A DNA stretch of 64,000 bases, taken from Physcia stellaris (taxonomy: Eukaryota > Ascomycota > Lecanoromycetes > Caliciales > Physciaceae). The stretch lies in NCBI GenBank assembly GCA_018902385.1, contig JABSSW010000077.1, forward strand, positions 1-64,000, given 5' to 3'. Positions 48,486-58,756 of this stretch are shown piece by piece. The position numbers were made by a program, and so were the translations under genes. Position 1 is the first letter of the stretch. Every line of letters begins with the position of its first letter. The notes under the pieces are model-generated. The model had not been told where the DNA came from. It searched no databases and was given only the letters and a program-made list of their open reading frames with translations.

Positions 48486-50315
48486 CTATTGCATATTTTC
48501 GTTGTATTCCGATACTCTATTTCCTCCCGACCTTGCGGCGATACAGATCTTGACATCGTTCTCGCAATTCGGTGCATGGACGCTCAATCCCCAGCGGTGA
48601 ATCTCATTGATCCAATCCGACAAATCTGTAATAACACAAAAATTAGCTTTTATGCTCTCGAGTAATCGCTGGTCTATCCTGATCTCGAGTTTCAAGCAGT
48701 CCCAGGAAATGATATTGACGACCAATGTAGTCCCAGTAAGACACCAATCAACGAAATATTGCAGAACGAAACACCCATGAAACGAATAATCTACAAAACG
48801 ACTTACCTTTGACATCAACCGGGGCGAGACAAGTCCCTTGAAACATGCTTGTCATCATGCACCCCTCCCATTGGAAAGTGCTACTGTTAACAGTGGGCCG
48901 GATGCACCAGACTTCATAGCAATCTCTTGTGAATGTGACTCCATACACTTTGATATTAGTCAAGTCGAGAGTCTTCAGAGGTTTCTTTGATTGCTCGAAA
49001 CGGGCAATCCGAAGGTTGAATCGATTGTACAAGGCAATAGAAGCTGCTGCAGCGATTTGATTTTCGGCTGCAGTGAAGGCACTATCATCTTTCTTAAATT
49101 CAATGAAAAAGTACGGACATGTAATCCGTCGTTTGAGGACTAGAATCCATTGTCGCACCCTCGAGGCGTACATCTGGCTCCACGCTTGTAAAGACAGCCA
49201 GTAGCCACAGTCGGGACGGATGTCGAAATCGTACTGTTTCACACTTTGCTGGCCAGGTAAGACTGGAGGCACTATCCAGCAGTCGTCTGGCTTTGCGACG
49301 AGTTCTAGCATACGATCTGTCTTCCATACACGGAGATCTTGGTAGTCTCGACCTGGGGCTCTTGGATCTCGCAGAAATAGCTTCTGTCAACATGGGTAGA
49401 TAGATTAGCATCTCTGAGCTCAAGAACTAAAAATTTTCTAGACCTGCCAGTAGTATGCTGATATCTTCAAAGTGTACATCATGGGCCAGGAAAGGGCAAG
49501 CGGCGGTCCAAACATACTTACCTCTCTAGCATATGATGCGAACTCTGCCTCACACATCTCGCCTTCTATCATACATTCGTATTCTTGAGTGACCTCGTCG
49601 GCAAAAGCCTTGTCTGCATTCAGCCAGACACTGGAATGTTCGGAGCCTTTTTCCGATAATAAGCCTGCCGATCTTCCTTTGGTTCTTCGGTCTCGAAATG
49701 ATCCCATACGGAGATAGAGTGCGGTTTATCGATAACAATGCCGCGCGGGCTGAGAATCTGCTCACGGAAATTTTTATCATATGGCGTTGCTCTCTTTGCT
49801 TTGGCAATCGAAGTTGTGGTGATGACTGTTGACGTAGCGTCGGTCTTGGTCATTTCTCTTGTGGATGGCGTCTCCGATGGTGTACCGCCTCCAACCTCCT
49901 GACCTTTATTCAGGTTGACTGACCTCTCGGGAGCTCTCCGAACAGGGAGTCGACTCTTTTCCGAACTCATGCTGAGGACCTTTTCCTTTCTAATGCACTT
50001 CCACAGTTCGTCCACCTCTTCAGGCTCCGTATCAGGTATGAGAGTATCACCGCCCACGCTCGCGCTTCTGGCGCGGTCAGCTCGCCAGTGCAGAAAGTTT
50101 GTCTTCTTGGCCCGGTCCAGGCTCGATGATCGACTATTGCAGGGCGAGCTCTTTCGCAGGCTCGCAGGAGAAATTGACTCGTCTCTAGGCATCAGCGGCT
50201 TTTGGTGCGGCGTAGCGGTTTTAAAGTAGCGCGGAATCGAAGGCATGGTGTTAGTTTTGAGAACAGTATCGTGACGTGAAGTAAGAAAGCCAGTCTTGAT
50301 TGTTGCCGTGTCCAT
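48486..50315 (-). CDS. PD-(D/E)XK-like fungal protein (DUF7924-type), one apparent frame break
   Basis: Minus-strand gene with ATG at 50,315 and stop at 48,486. Exons: 50,315-49,522, 49,383-48,807 and 48,625-48,486. Both introns (138 and 181 nt) have GT..AG ends and keep frame. The N-terminal 200 residues are Ser/Lys-rich and probably disordered. The C-terminal half has DCGYWLSLQAW, ITCPYFFIEFKKD (an E-x-K pair in a strand, as in PD-(D/E)XK nuclease folds), QIAAAASIALYNRF, and an ending DWINEIHRWGL. I remember this architecture as DUF7924, common in fungi, with no established function. Within the first exon the frame must change once near 49,630 (between NIPVS and VWLNAD), because the exon is one base short of a multiple of three. 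This could be a real frameshift, so the gene may be inactive, or a sequence error. Length would be about 500 aa. Confidence 0.65.
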
Positions 50316-51037
50316 GAGATGTTTGATTCAAATGATTGAGTTGTCGCATTTGATAGACACGCGGCTGTTATCGATAACACAGGGCTGTTGTCCCAGCAAC
50401 GTCCCTGTCAGTCTGGAAGTGCAACATGGGCCCTGGGTCAATTAGGACACCAACACCACCTGGAAGTTGACCTATCAGCGAAGTTGACCGCGATGTAACT
50501 CCATTTTCTTGTGATGCCCGGTCCGCTACGATCCGAATGGCAAGCTGTCACTTGTCTCGACACTGACTGTCACTTGTCTCGACACTGACTCTCACTGGTC
50601 TACACTCTTGCCTCACTGCCCTATGCTCTGGTCTAATGCATGGCTTGAATATCGATCGCAAATGGGTACGGGTTTCAAGGGCCCATGAAGAGTTTTCTTA
50701 GATTGTTGGCAATCGTGTGTCTGATAATAATATCCTCTTGCAGTCAAGTTTCCTGTTCTCATTGTGTCCTCCGCTCAAAGCCAAATGATTAGGGAAGTCA
50801 ACCTCCCAAATAAGGTCTTGTGCAATGGCTCTGATGACTCTGGTAAAACATCGGTGGCTACACAAAGAACCGTTCTCAATCGTTACTGCCGACAAACGCT
50901 CTGGCGTGGATTTGAGTTCTCCAGCTCGCGCAACATAGCCGCTTCGTATGGCTGGTCCCCAATCACAGAGTTACACATTCAAAGCTAGACTCTATTGGAG
51001 AGATTACGGGTTTACACACCTCCTGTTTCTATCCACA
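50316..51037. other. Intergenic, 720 bp
   Basis: Separates the divergent DUF7924-type gene and the first secreted-protein gene. Apart from a 22-bp tandem repeat at 50,545-50,588, nothing is recognised. It must hold both promoters. Confidence 0.6.
50545..50588 (+). repeat. Tandem 22-bp repeat, two perfect copies plus a degenerate third
   Basis: The unit CTGTCACTTGTCTCGACACT plus GA occurs twice head to tail and is followed by a partial third copy (CTCTCACTGGTCT). Confidence 0.9.
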
Positions 51038-51766
51038 ATGCTATTTCAAAGTTCCGTTGTGATTTTGACGTTGGGCGCCCAATTGCACGGATCAACCGGC
51101 TGGCCGCTCACAGTGGGAAACCAACCACTTGCTCTTCAGCCATTGAACGATAGCTTCCCATCTCGCCCTTTCTCCACTGGGACGAGATCCAATCTGGCTA
51201 CCCTGAATGAATGTACGTGTTTCGATTCTTACTTCTATTCACATAGCATACGTCCAATACTACAACAGGCGATGAGATGTCAATACCCTTCGAGCTTCAT
51301 GCCTATGTTGAGCTCTGCCGCAGTATCCTAGCGATGTATATGCTGACTTTGGTATGCAACGTCAGACGACATTAAATGGCGAACCCCCAATCCTACTCTG
51401 ACTCTTGACCTGGATGTGACGCCTCATGAACCGCTTGGCCGTTGGGCAATATGGAAGCTACTTACAGACGCGAAGAACTACGTCAACACCAAGCCTAAAC
51501 ATGCTAAAATGGGGGCAGTATTTTGGTACCCTGACAGGAGAACCCAACATAGTCCGCGCTTTGTAGTTGTTCAGGGAATGATGGGACCTCCATTGCGCTG
51601 GGAAGATATCTGGAACGTTTTGAGTGGATTAGAAACTTTCTACAACACGCGTTTTGTTTGGACGAAGGTCGCTTTTAGCATTGAAGATTCGGAGAGAGGC
51701 ACGCTAGGTTCTGGCATCATCAGGGAGGCGTCTCGGGGAGGAGATCCTGGCACAGAAACATCTTGA
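51038..51766 (+). CDS. Secreted protein, paralogue 1 of a tandem pair (191 aa)
   Basis: Exons 51,038-51,212 and 51,366-51,766; the 153-nt intron has a GTACGT donor, a GCTGAC branch site 18 nt before the acceptor, and phase 1. I chose the ATG at 51,038 because a signal peptide follows (MLFQSSVVILTLGAQLHGSTG); an upstream in-frame start would bury it. The mature part contains YDIKWRTP just after the intron, WYPDRR, PPLRWEDIWNVLSGLETFY and, near the C-terminus, DSERGTLGSGII. The downstream neighbour shares the intron position and phase, IKWR, the helix before the C-terminus and DSKRGALGSGTV, so the two arose by tandem duplication. Family not recognised. It is a candidate secreted effector by context only. 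Confidence 0.7.
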
Positions 51767-52630
51767 CAAATGAGAGTTACACAATAGCCGGGAACGGCGA
51801 TCCCATCGAGTTAATGGTAACATCTATTTCTAGATCAACAGACTAACTTGCATCACTCAATAAGTGTTGTGCGGCTAGATTCGCACATGTTAGTTGACAG
51901 CCATCTAGAGACATGTACTTCGGAAAGCTTGAGGCCATGGAACATAGCAAAAATTAGGCCTGGGACACGCATTAAGAGAACAGATGGTCTCTACAACAAG
52001 AACTGGTGCGAAATGAACAAGTCGAACAGGTATCGTATCGAAGGCTGACCAAGGAACTGTCACGTACAGCGCTGCTGAAGATTCGGATCCGCAGTCAGAG
52101 CAAATTATTGCGATGGGAGGAACATGCCTACTAAGGACTTCGACTTTTAATTTGATGGTCTTGACACAGTTTGAGCCACTTAGTTGGGATATTGATGAGC
52201 GTCTCAACTATCAGCATCTTTGATCAGGGCTGCCGAGCTCTGTGTTGAACTTTTAAGCAAACCAGTCACCCCGTTGCTCATTATCGTCGAGCAATTCCTG
52301 GGAACCATTATCGCGATACGCGTCCTCTTTGCAACCTCGGTGAACAGGCTCGAAAATCTCCCTTCTCGGACGGCCTATCGCTTATAGCAAGGATTCGCGG
52401 TTGGGACACTGTCTTATGATGAGGCCAGAAGGATTCGCGGGTAAACCGCGGCCACACTGCCGACACACAGCGCTTTGGCAATTGGCATAGCGAAAATGAC
52501 GTTGATCTATGTGCATGCGGATACTTTGTCGCTTCTTGGAGGTTTCGCAATGGTTCGATGACGGAGCATACTTCTAGATGAACACAAGTTTCTGGAGACG
52601 CCGTAATTGTTCACCTTAAGGTCTCTCACG
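51767..52630. other. Intergenic, about 860 bp
   Basis: Only short frames on both strands, none with a family signature. No third paralogue is convincing here. It must contain the promoter of the second secreted gene. Confidence 0.5.
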
Positions 52631-53324
52631 ATGTTCCTAGCTATCTTGTACTGGACGACTAATTTCGGTTTACAATTTCACGCAGCCCATTGTTCACCGA
52701 TTTCCGTTGAGGCTTCTCTCCCTACCCTTCAGACTCTGAACGATGGTTCAATTCATGCTCATGCAGATGGGAGGTCAAATCTGACGTTTCATGGCGGCTG
52801 TAAGTGATCCCTTTCCTTTGCTACCAATCTCGAAATACATTTGAAGATACAACGACCTCAAAACGAATTGCTGATCATGAGAATACTAACCTTTGTGATC
52901 ACCACAAGATCCCATTAAGTGGCGTGTTAGCCCAACAATGTGGCTTGAAATGGACACTACGCCCAGTTACATAAATTGTTTGGAATTGGCAGCACTTCTG
53001 CACCTAGTAACAAATAAAGTCGCCCACGATAATCATCCCGATACGCCAGTGGCGAAGAGAACCTGGATTCGAGATCCATCGAAACCGAGCGGTCCTTGGT
53101 TTGCAATCGCGCCCTCACTGTTACTCCGGAAACTTCTATGGAAAGACGTGTTATACATAGTCGAAGCACTGAAGCGATACTATCAGGAGCAGCCTTGTAA
53201 CGAGCTAGCATTCCTTATTCATGATAGCAAAAGGGGTGCTTTAGGTTCGGGGACTGTTTGGGCGGGAGGGGAAAAACAAGACAGCCGACCTGGAGCAGAC
53301 AATGATCACACAGCTACCTCATGA
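52631..53324 (+). CDS. Secreted protein, paralogue 2 of a tandem pair (194 aa)
   Basis: Exons 52,631-52,799 and 52,909-53,324; the 109-nt phase-1 intron has a GTAAGT donor and a perfect TACTAAC branch site at 52,884-52,890, 18 nt before the acceptor. The ATG at 52,631 opens a signal peptide (MFLAILYWTTNFGLQFHAAH, then CSPIS). The mature protein has NDGS...NLTF (a possible N-glycosylation site) before the intron, YPIKWRVS right after it, LLWKDVLYIVEALKRYY, and a C-terminal DSKRGALGSGTVW. It is clearly related to the preceding gene but much diverged, suggesting fast evolution. No enzyme motif is seen. Confidence 0.72.
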
Positions 53325-54044
53325 AGGAGCCGACACATTCCAAAGTCACGAACAGTGAAGTTTTTGTGCGAGGACGAGTGCTTCGACAACATTACTCCAC
53401 CCCACTAGTGCAGCCAAAGCTTTGAGAAGTTGGTTCAAACGATGACCAGTATCTAACACGGTGTGCAAGCATAGTTTACATCAGTTTGGGCCCTTACCGA
53501 CCTCCAAACTGCATTACCTTGTCTAATATAGTATGCGGGAGAATTTTGAGCGAATCATCCAACCCATCATTTGTCTTCAGCCTTCTCGCGTCCACACATC
53601 ACATCCAAACACGGGTTTGGTTTAGTGCAGCAGATCTTCTGACGGTCAATTATTTGCTACAACTCACAAAAATATCTTACAATTTCACATATGGTGTTGC
53701 ACATCTTCAAATGTCTCGGGGAAACCGTGCGGCTAGTACGAGTGTATGTCAGTGGAGTTCGGAAGATCCGTATAAGCGATAAGGCACCCAACACATCCCA
53801 GAGGATTTTCAAAGGAACAGGATCTCGCCCGTGAGCGCTTCAATCCTTTGTGTAACAAGCTCACCGCTCCGGCATGCCCTTCCCCCCCACGTAAGCTGCA
53901 TACCTCGTGTGGTAGTCCGCATGAGGCTCAAAAGTACTTGGTAGTCGGCATTTCCACTCTATCTCTCGCTTCCTACTTGAAGAAGAAAGTTCTGCTCGTT
54001 CAAGTTGGAACTCCGTTTGTTTCCCATTCTCAGGACTCGGCGCT
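53325..54044. other. Intergenic, 720 bp
   Basis: One plus-strand frame of 98 codons at 53,486-53,782 has no recognised features and I do not call it a gene. The stretch before 54,045 is pyrimidine-rich, as expected of a fungal promoter and 5' leader. Confidence 0.5.
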
Positions 54045-55241
54045 ATGTTTGTCACGATTTCATTCCTAGCCTTCGCCGTTTCCATCTTGCACGGTGCGAT
54101 TTGCAGCACTCATGAGTCACCTACCCACGGTACCTCGGTTAACTTCCGGCATGATTATATCAAAACAGCGCAAGCTCCTGCTGAACCAAATCATCATGGC
54201 TTCTTTCGTAATGAGGAAGATAAAACTTCGTCGTTGCTGGTATCCAGCAATAGTTTACCGTCGAGACCAATCCGTTCCGGCGAGAGCATGTACACTTCTC
54301 CATCACATCCTGCACTACTCGTCATTCACCATCTCAAATATATCCTCAACCTTGCTAAAACCAGCTTCTCATTCCTCTTGCACATCACCAGTGGTTCTGG
54401 CAACGAAATACTCCAAGACTTCAGTACGAAGCCTAGTCTACTCGCACGTCACGTCGCTGTCGTCGAATCTCCAAGCGTTCTTCTCCAGCCGGTCAACAGC
54501 AATTCCACAATACTCGGTGAGATCGTACTAAACTCCAACAACCCTCTTCTGGATGCCCTCGGCTTTTTCATGAATCGAATCGACGCCTTCATAGACAGTG
54601 CAGACAGGGTGATGCTCAACGTCCTCGGGGAAGAACCTGATAGTATGTCCCTGTCCCTCTCCCCCCGTCCCGAATTTCCCTCCCTCCAATCGCCATCCGA
54701 AATCAAGCCTTCCTTCCAAATCGTTCCAAAATCTCTGCGAACCGACATCCTGTTCCCAAGACCCAAAATACACGAGACCTATGACACGCGACTAATCAGA
54801 AGAAATCACACAGCGTACGTGACCGGCCTAACAGGAAACTACCCCCTCGACAGGGACTACACCATCGGCGACGGCGGCCCCGAAACCCAAACCTTCCGCC
54901 GCCGCGACCGGGCCGACAACCCGCTCCTCTGGGAAATCCGCTGGGACTACAGCAACAGCGCGCGCCCCGGCGCGGTCGTGGGCGCGCACGTCAACGCCCA
55001 GTTCGGCGGCCGCAGAGCGGGGGACCGACGCGTAAGATTCGCGTATCAGTTGCTGCCGACGGGAAGCCAGTATTTTGCTGATCAGGAGGCGTCGTTTGAT
55101 CAGGTTGTTACGGGGCTGACGTCGCTGGCGAGGTATTTCCCTGATACGAAGACTTGGAGGGTTGGGAGGGATATGGCGAGGGAGGATTTGAAGCAGTATT
55201 TTCGGAATGTGGCGAGGGGGGCGGATCCGGGGCGGTATTAA
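54045..55241 (+). CDS. Secreted protein of unknown function (398 aa)
   Basis: Single exon of 398 codons. Residues 1-20 (MFVTISFLAFAVSILHGAIC) are a signal peptide. Residues about 25-250 are Ser/Pro/His-rich with several NxS/T sites and a hydrophobic stretch near residue 105 (YILNLAKTSFSFLLHI). The C-terminal 140 residues look folded: YPLDRDYTIGDGG, NPLLWEIRWDYS, GAHVNAQFGG, RRVRFAYQLLP and DQVVTGLTSLARYF. The G-x-H-V-N segment followed by a basic strand is the best candidate for an active or binding site, but I recognise no family and assign no function. It is third in a row of plus-strand secreted genes, although the sequence is not obviously related to the first two. Confidence 0.75.
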   Translation: MFVTISFLAFAVSILHGAICSTHESPTHGTSVNFRHDYIKTAQAPAEPNHHGFFRNEEDKTSSLLVSSNSLPSRPIRSGESMYTSPSHPALLVIHHLKYILNLAKTSFSFLLHITSGSGNEILQDFSTKPSLLARHVAVVESPSVLLQPVNSNSTILGEIVLNSNNPLLDALGFFMNRIDAFIDSADRVMLNVLGEEPDSMSLSLSPRPEFPSLQSPSEIKPSFQIVPKSLRTDILFPRPKIHETYDTRLIRRNHTAYVTGLTGNYPLDRDYTIGDGGPETQTFRRRDRADNPLLWEIRWDYSNSARPGAVVGAHVNAQFGGRRAGDRRVRFAYQLLPTGSQYFADQEASFDQVVTGLTSLARYFPDTKTWRVGRDMAREDLKQYFRNVARGADPGRY

Positions 55242-55785
55242 TTAGGGATCGATGTTATGGAGGGGGTTCTTTGGAGCGAGGCGTTGAGGGTGGTATGGGG
55301 CTTGTTTTTCCCACCTAGACTTTGACTTTGGGGAGCCGATTATGGGAGCTGCATGCAAAAACTGCCCCGGATTGGTAATATCTTCTTGTTGCGTTGGCAG
55401 TATATCTGATTACATCGCGAACTATCACTGAAGAGACTTCGCGGCATCTACTGACGTCAGTACGAATGGGAGACTACCTGCAGCGGCCGCTTCGCAGTCT
55501 ATATGGCACAAGTAAAGAGCAGATTGTTAAAGTCCAAAGTAAAGAAAGAAGAAGAAGAAGAAGAGAAAGAAAAGAGAGATGGAGGTTAAGATTGACATCC
55601 GGGGTGACGACCGCGCCTGCCAACTTAGATCACACAGTCGCATTTTCCCGGAATTGAGCCCGAGCTCGTCTCCGTGGGGCATCAAGACCCACCAACGAAA
55701 ACGGCTGTCCAAGGTACGGTGTTCTTTCAGCAAAGGATTGAGCTAGATTGATGTAGAGTTGGCGCTCAATCTTACAAAAGCCGAA
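55242..55785. other. Intergenic between convergent genes, with a GA-rich microsatellite
   Basis: Separates the secreted-protein gene from the convergent F-box-like gene. It holds a purine run with GAAGAAGAAGAAGA at about 55,540-55,580. No gene is recognised. Confidence 0.6.
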
Positions 55786-57027
55786 TCAACTCAAGAACCG
55801 TACCTGTATCCAAAAGTGAAGCGGGAGAAGAAAACAAACCGCAAACACAAGGAGTACCAAATCAGATCGCCGCTTCAGGTGCTCTATAAAGGGTAATCGT
55901 TGACCGCCCTGTAGGATCCACGTCTTGTCACCCCAGCGGTCCATTACTTTCATATACCGTTTATCAATCAAGTATCCAGCATTCCTTGCCGAAAGCTCGT
56001 CCTGCGACAACCCCGGCTCGCCCTCGAAGCGTCGACGAGCCGCACCCGGCGTCGCAGGAATTGCTCGTCTGCGGTCATCGACTCGGAAGTAGTGCCATTT
56101 GATGTCCGTCGGAGTCAATCCTGCGCCTAGATCAAGCCATTTGGTGATGACCAAGGCTAGTCCTTCGTCGCCGAGCATTTTCAGCTGGACTTGGTAGTCC
56201 AGCATGCACTCCCGGCATTGAAGAATGGCTGAAGTGGCGGGACGATCACTCCTCACCTCTGTACCGTGCGAGGTCCAAACCTTCTCGATGAGCCGTGTGA
56301 TGTCGCCATTCAGATTGATTAGATGGTCGCATATCCTCGCGAACTCGATCGCGGAAAGCAATCTGGGCAGATGCCGAGACTTGACGGTCGCCCATTGTTG
56401 GACGCGCAGATGGAGACTCGCTGGCTCGGGACGGATTTGTGCTTCGACGGACAAAAGCGTCGTCAGCTGCTCAGCACCCTGCTCACGATCTGATACGTGG
56501 ACCTCCACATAAGCTAAGGAATTGGTTGAGATGCCATGCAAAGGACCATGGCGGTATCGCTTCATAGCAAGCTGTACGTGAGGGAAGGTGAGGAGGTAAT
56601 GATGTACCCCATCAGGAGGATGCGCTTTGAGCCTCGAATAGAGCTGCAAGTCAGGTGATGACGCAACACAGAGTAACCGATTTCGAGGCTGCAACGCTGG
56701 GCCCGGCGGCCCCACTCTATCTTGAGGATGGAGGCGAGAACATTGGTGGCAGTAGAAATGGGTGGGGATGTCTCGTGTTAGCGTTGTCAGAAATTTGTCG
56801 AGGTCTCCCTCTTCCTCCTTAGTGCCAGGTTGCAGAACAGAGAAGACTCGGGGTCCTAAGATGGCGAACAGGAAGTGGTTGCAGAGCGCTAGGCAGGCTT
56901 TGTCGGGAGGCGATGTGTATCCTGCGATCGTTCGGACGATCTCTGGGGGCAAAGTATCTAGTCTATTTCGTTGGGGTTGGGACTGGTTTCTGATGGGCGT
57001 TGAGATATGATGTGTTGGCAGATCCAT
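55786..57027 (-). CDS. F-box-like protein with CxxC zinc motifs (413 aa)
   Basis: Minus-strand frame ending at 55,786. I prefer the ATG at 57,027 (MDLPTHHIS) over the upstream in-frame ATG at 57,114, which would add 29 hydrophobic residues before the F-box. Residues about 20-60 (LDTLPPEIVRTIAGYTSPPD, then CLALCNHFLFAILG) fit the F-box pattern LP.EI...I..YL.P.D...L..., which docks to Skp1 in SCF ubiquitin ligases. FYCHQCSRLH and, later, LQCRECMLDYQ are CxxC pairs typical of a large Ascomycota-specific F-box-like family. Near the C-terminus LVLLVFAVCFLLPLHFW may be a membrane anchor, which is unusual. The gene is divergent from the SDR gene. Substrates are unknown. Confidence 0.7.
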   Translation of the reverse strand: MDLPTHHISTPIRNQSQPQRNRLDTLPPEIVRTIAGYTSPPDKACLALCNHFLFAILGPRVFSVLQPGTKEEEGDLDKFLTTLTRDIPTHFYCHQCSRLHPQDRVGPPGPALQPRNRLLCVASSPDLQLYSRLKAHPPDGVHHYLLTFPHVQLAMKRYRHGPLHGISTNSLAYVEVHVSDREQGAEQLTTLLSVEAQIRPEPASLHLRVQQWATVKSRHLPRLLSAIEFARICDHLINLNGDITRLIEKVWTSHGTEVRSDRPATSAILQCRECMLDYQVQLKMLGDEGLALVITKWLDLGAGLTPTDIKWHYFRVDDRRRAIPATPGAARRRFEGEPGLSQDELSARNAGYLIDKRYMKVMDRWGDKTWILQGGQRLPFIEHLKRRSDLVLLVFAVCFLLPLHFWIQVRFLS

Positions 57028-57527
57028 CCTGAATGGCAAATGGCTCGGAGGTTGCCTGGTGAGTAGGCTGCTGAATATCATCAGACAATATATGCAGAAT
57101 GCTGTATTTTGCACGTGAGAGAGAAGGGTAGGTAGAGTGTGAAATAATCGTTCTTCTGAGTAGGTTTTTCTTGTGTACGCGTACTCTCAATCTCGGGAGC
57201 GGCAAAGTGCTCGTTTCCGGATTCAATCCGCTCTTGCGAAATCCCTTCGATTCAAGAGATCTGCCTGTCAGGAGGTAATTCTTCAATTTTTTATAACTGC
57301 TAAGACGTCAAAAGAACTCGGATCTCCTGAAAAGGGGTGACATGTGAAAGGCCCGATACGGACAGGACGAGCCGCATCGGCCCGAGCAGGTTCCGCGTTG
57401 CTTTAACATTTAAATCATGACGACTTGATTGTACCTTGGATTTCTCCTCCAATCAGGATAATGTGATTTGATAACTGTCAACTCACCATGGCCATCGCTC
57501 TTCGTTCAAACTCCTTCACATGCTGTC
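57028..57527. promoter_or_regulatory. Shared divergent promoter region (F-box-like gene and SDR gene)
   Basis: 500 bp between two divergent start codons. A CCAATCA box at 57,449-57,455, about 75 bp before the SDR start codon, fits the consensus of the fungal CCAAT-binding (HAP) complex, which often controls mitochondrial and redox genes. No TATA box is evident. Confidence 0.45.
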
Positions 57528-58756
57528 ATGAGGTCTCTTGTCATTTTGCGTCCGACTCTCTACAAATTGAACCAGCTCCCTCCCACGGCACCTTCTTTCT
57601 CAGCATTCAGACTCCCTTTCAAGTCACCACTCCAACATCAACAATCCAGAACATACGCACTCCAAGAAGCTATGCAGACCATCAAGCAAACCATCGCTCA
57701 GAACATCGGTTCCGACGAGAGCCATAAACTCGTTCCCGAGGACCAGCAGTTCGCACTCGAAGAAACGCCATCCCTCGAAGGCAAGGTAGCCGTCATCACC
57801 GGTGGCTCGGAAGGAATCGGCTATGGCGTCTCTCACACCTTCCTGTCAAAGGGTATCAGCAAGCTCTTCATCTTGTCCGTCTCGAAGGAGGTTGTCGACG
57901 GTGCTATTGATGCCCTCAAGCAAGAGATGGGAGAAGAGACAGCCAACAAAGTCACTTGGCTTCATTGTGATCTCGCAGATTGGCAGGCGGTGAAAGAGAC
58001 GGCAGATAAGATCGCCAGCAGCACAGACCGCTTGGATATCTTGGTCAACAATGCTGCCAGAGGCATCATGACCTATCAACTCACCGACTATGGTGTCGAC
58101 CGTCATGTAAGCAAGAGAGCTCTTCCGTTTTTAGACCTTTGCTGACCGGGTGCAAGATGGCGGTCAACCATATGGGCCACGTAATTCTGACCAGTCACCT
58201 CCTGCCGCTCATGAAGAAGACCGCGTCAAACGGCAACACAGTCCGCATTGTCAACCAAGCTTCCAATCTTCACGCGGGGACGCCTTCAGACACAAAGTTC
58301 GAGTCATTGGACGAGCTCAACCGCGATCTGGGTCCCAATCCGCAATATGGACGCGCCAAGCTCACCGGTATCCTCTACGCTCGATATCTCAACAAACATC
58401 TCACCTCCTCGCATCCCAACATTCTGGCGAACGCCACCCATCCAGGTTTCGTCGATACCAAGATGTCTAGCGAAGACATCCATGAGCCATTCCCGCTTGG
58501 TGGATATGCCATGTCCATCGGAATGGCCCCCTTCAAGAAGACCCAATTCCAAGGCGCTGTCAGTGCTGTGTTCGCCGCGACGAAGACGGAGAAGAGTGGG
58601 CAGTATATCTGTCCTCCTGCAGTCCCAGAGCAAGGGAGCGCGATGTCTCAGGATGAGCAACTGGGTGAAAACTTGATGAAATTGACGAGGGAGATTATCA
58701 AGGAGAAAACCTACAGCGACTCTGCTGCCAAGGGTTGTCCATTCACGGATTATTGA
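57528..58756 (+). CDS. Short-chain dehydrogenase/reductase, retinol-dehydrogenase-like, likely mitochondrial (392 aa)
   Basis: Exons 57,528-58,106 and 58,157-58,756; the 50-nt phase-0 intron has a GTAAGC donor and a GCTGAC branch site. Residues 1-45 are rich in Arg, Ser and Leu with no acidic residue, ending SRTYA, and look like a mitochondrial targeting sequence. The Rossmann cofactor motif TGGSEGIG is at 91-98, CDLAD at about 147-151 and NNAARG at 174-179. The catalytic tetrad is N197 (VNHMGH), S229 (NQASN), Y257 and K261 (YGRAK). HPGFVDT follows. The protein should oxidise or reduce an alcohol or carbonyl with NAD(P)(H). The subfamily resembles retinol dehydrogenase/WWOX-like SDRs; the substrate cannot be told from sequence. 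Confidence 0.9.

Noticed and set aside
53486-53782. A 98-codon plus-strand frame between secreted genes
   Set aside because: No signal peptide, domain or splice partner; likely chance.
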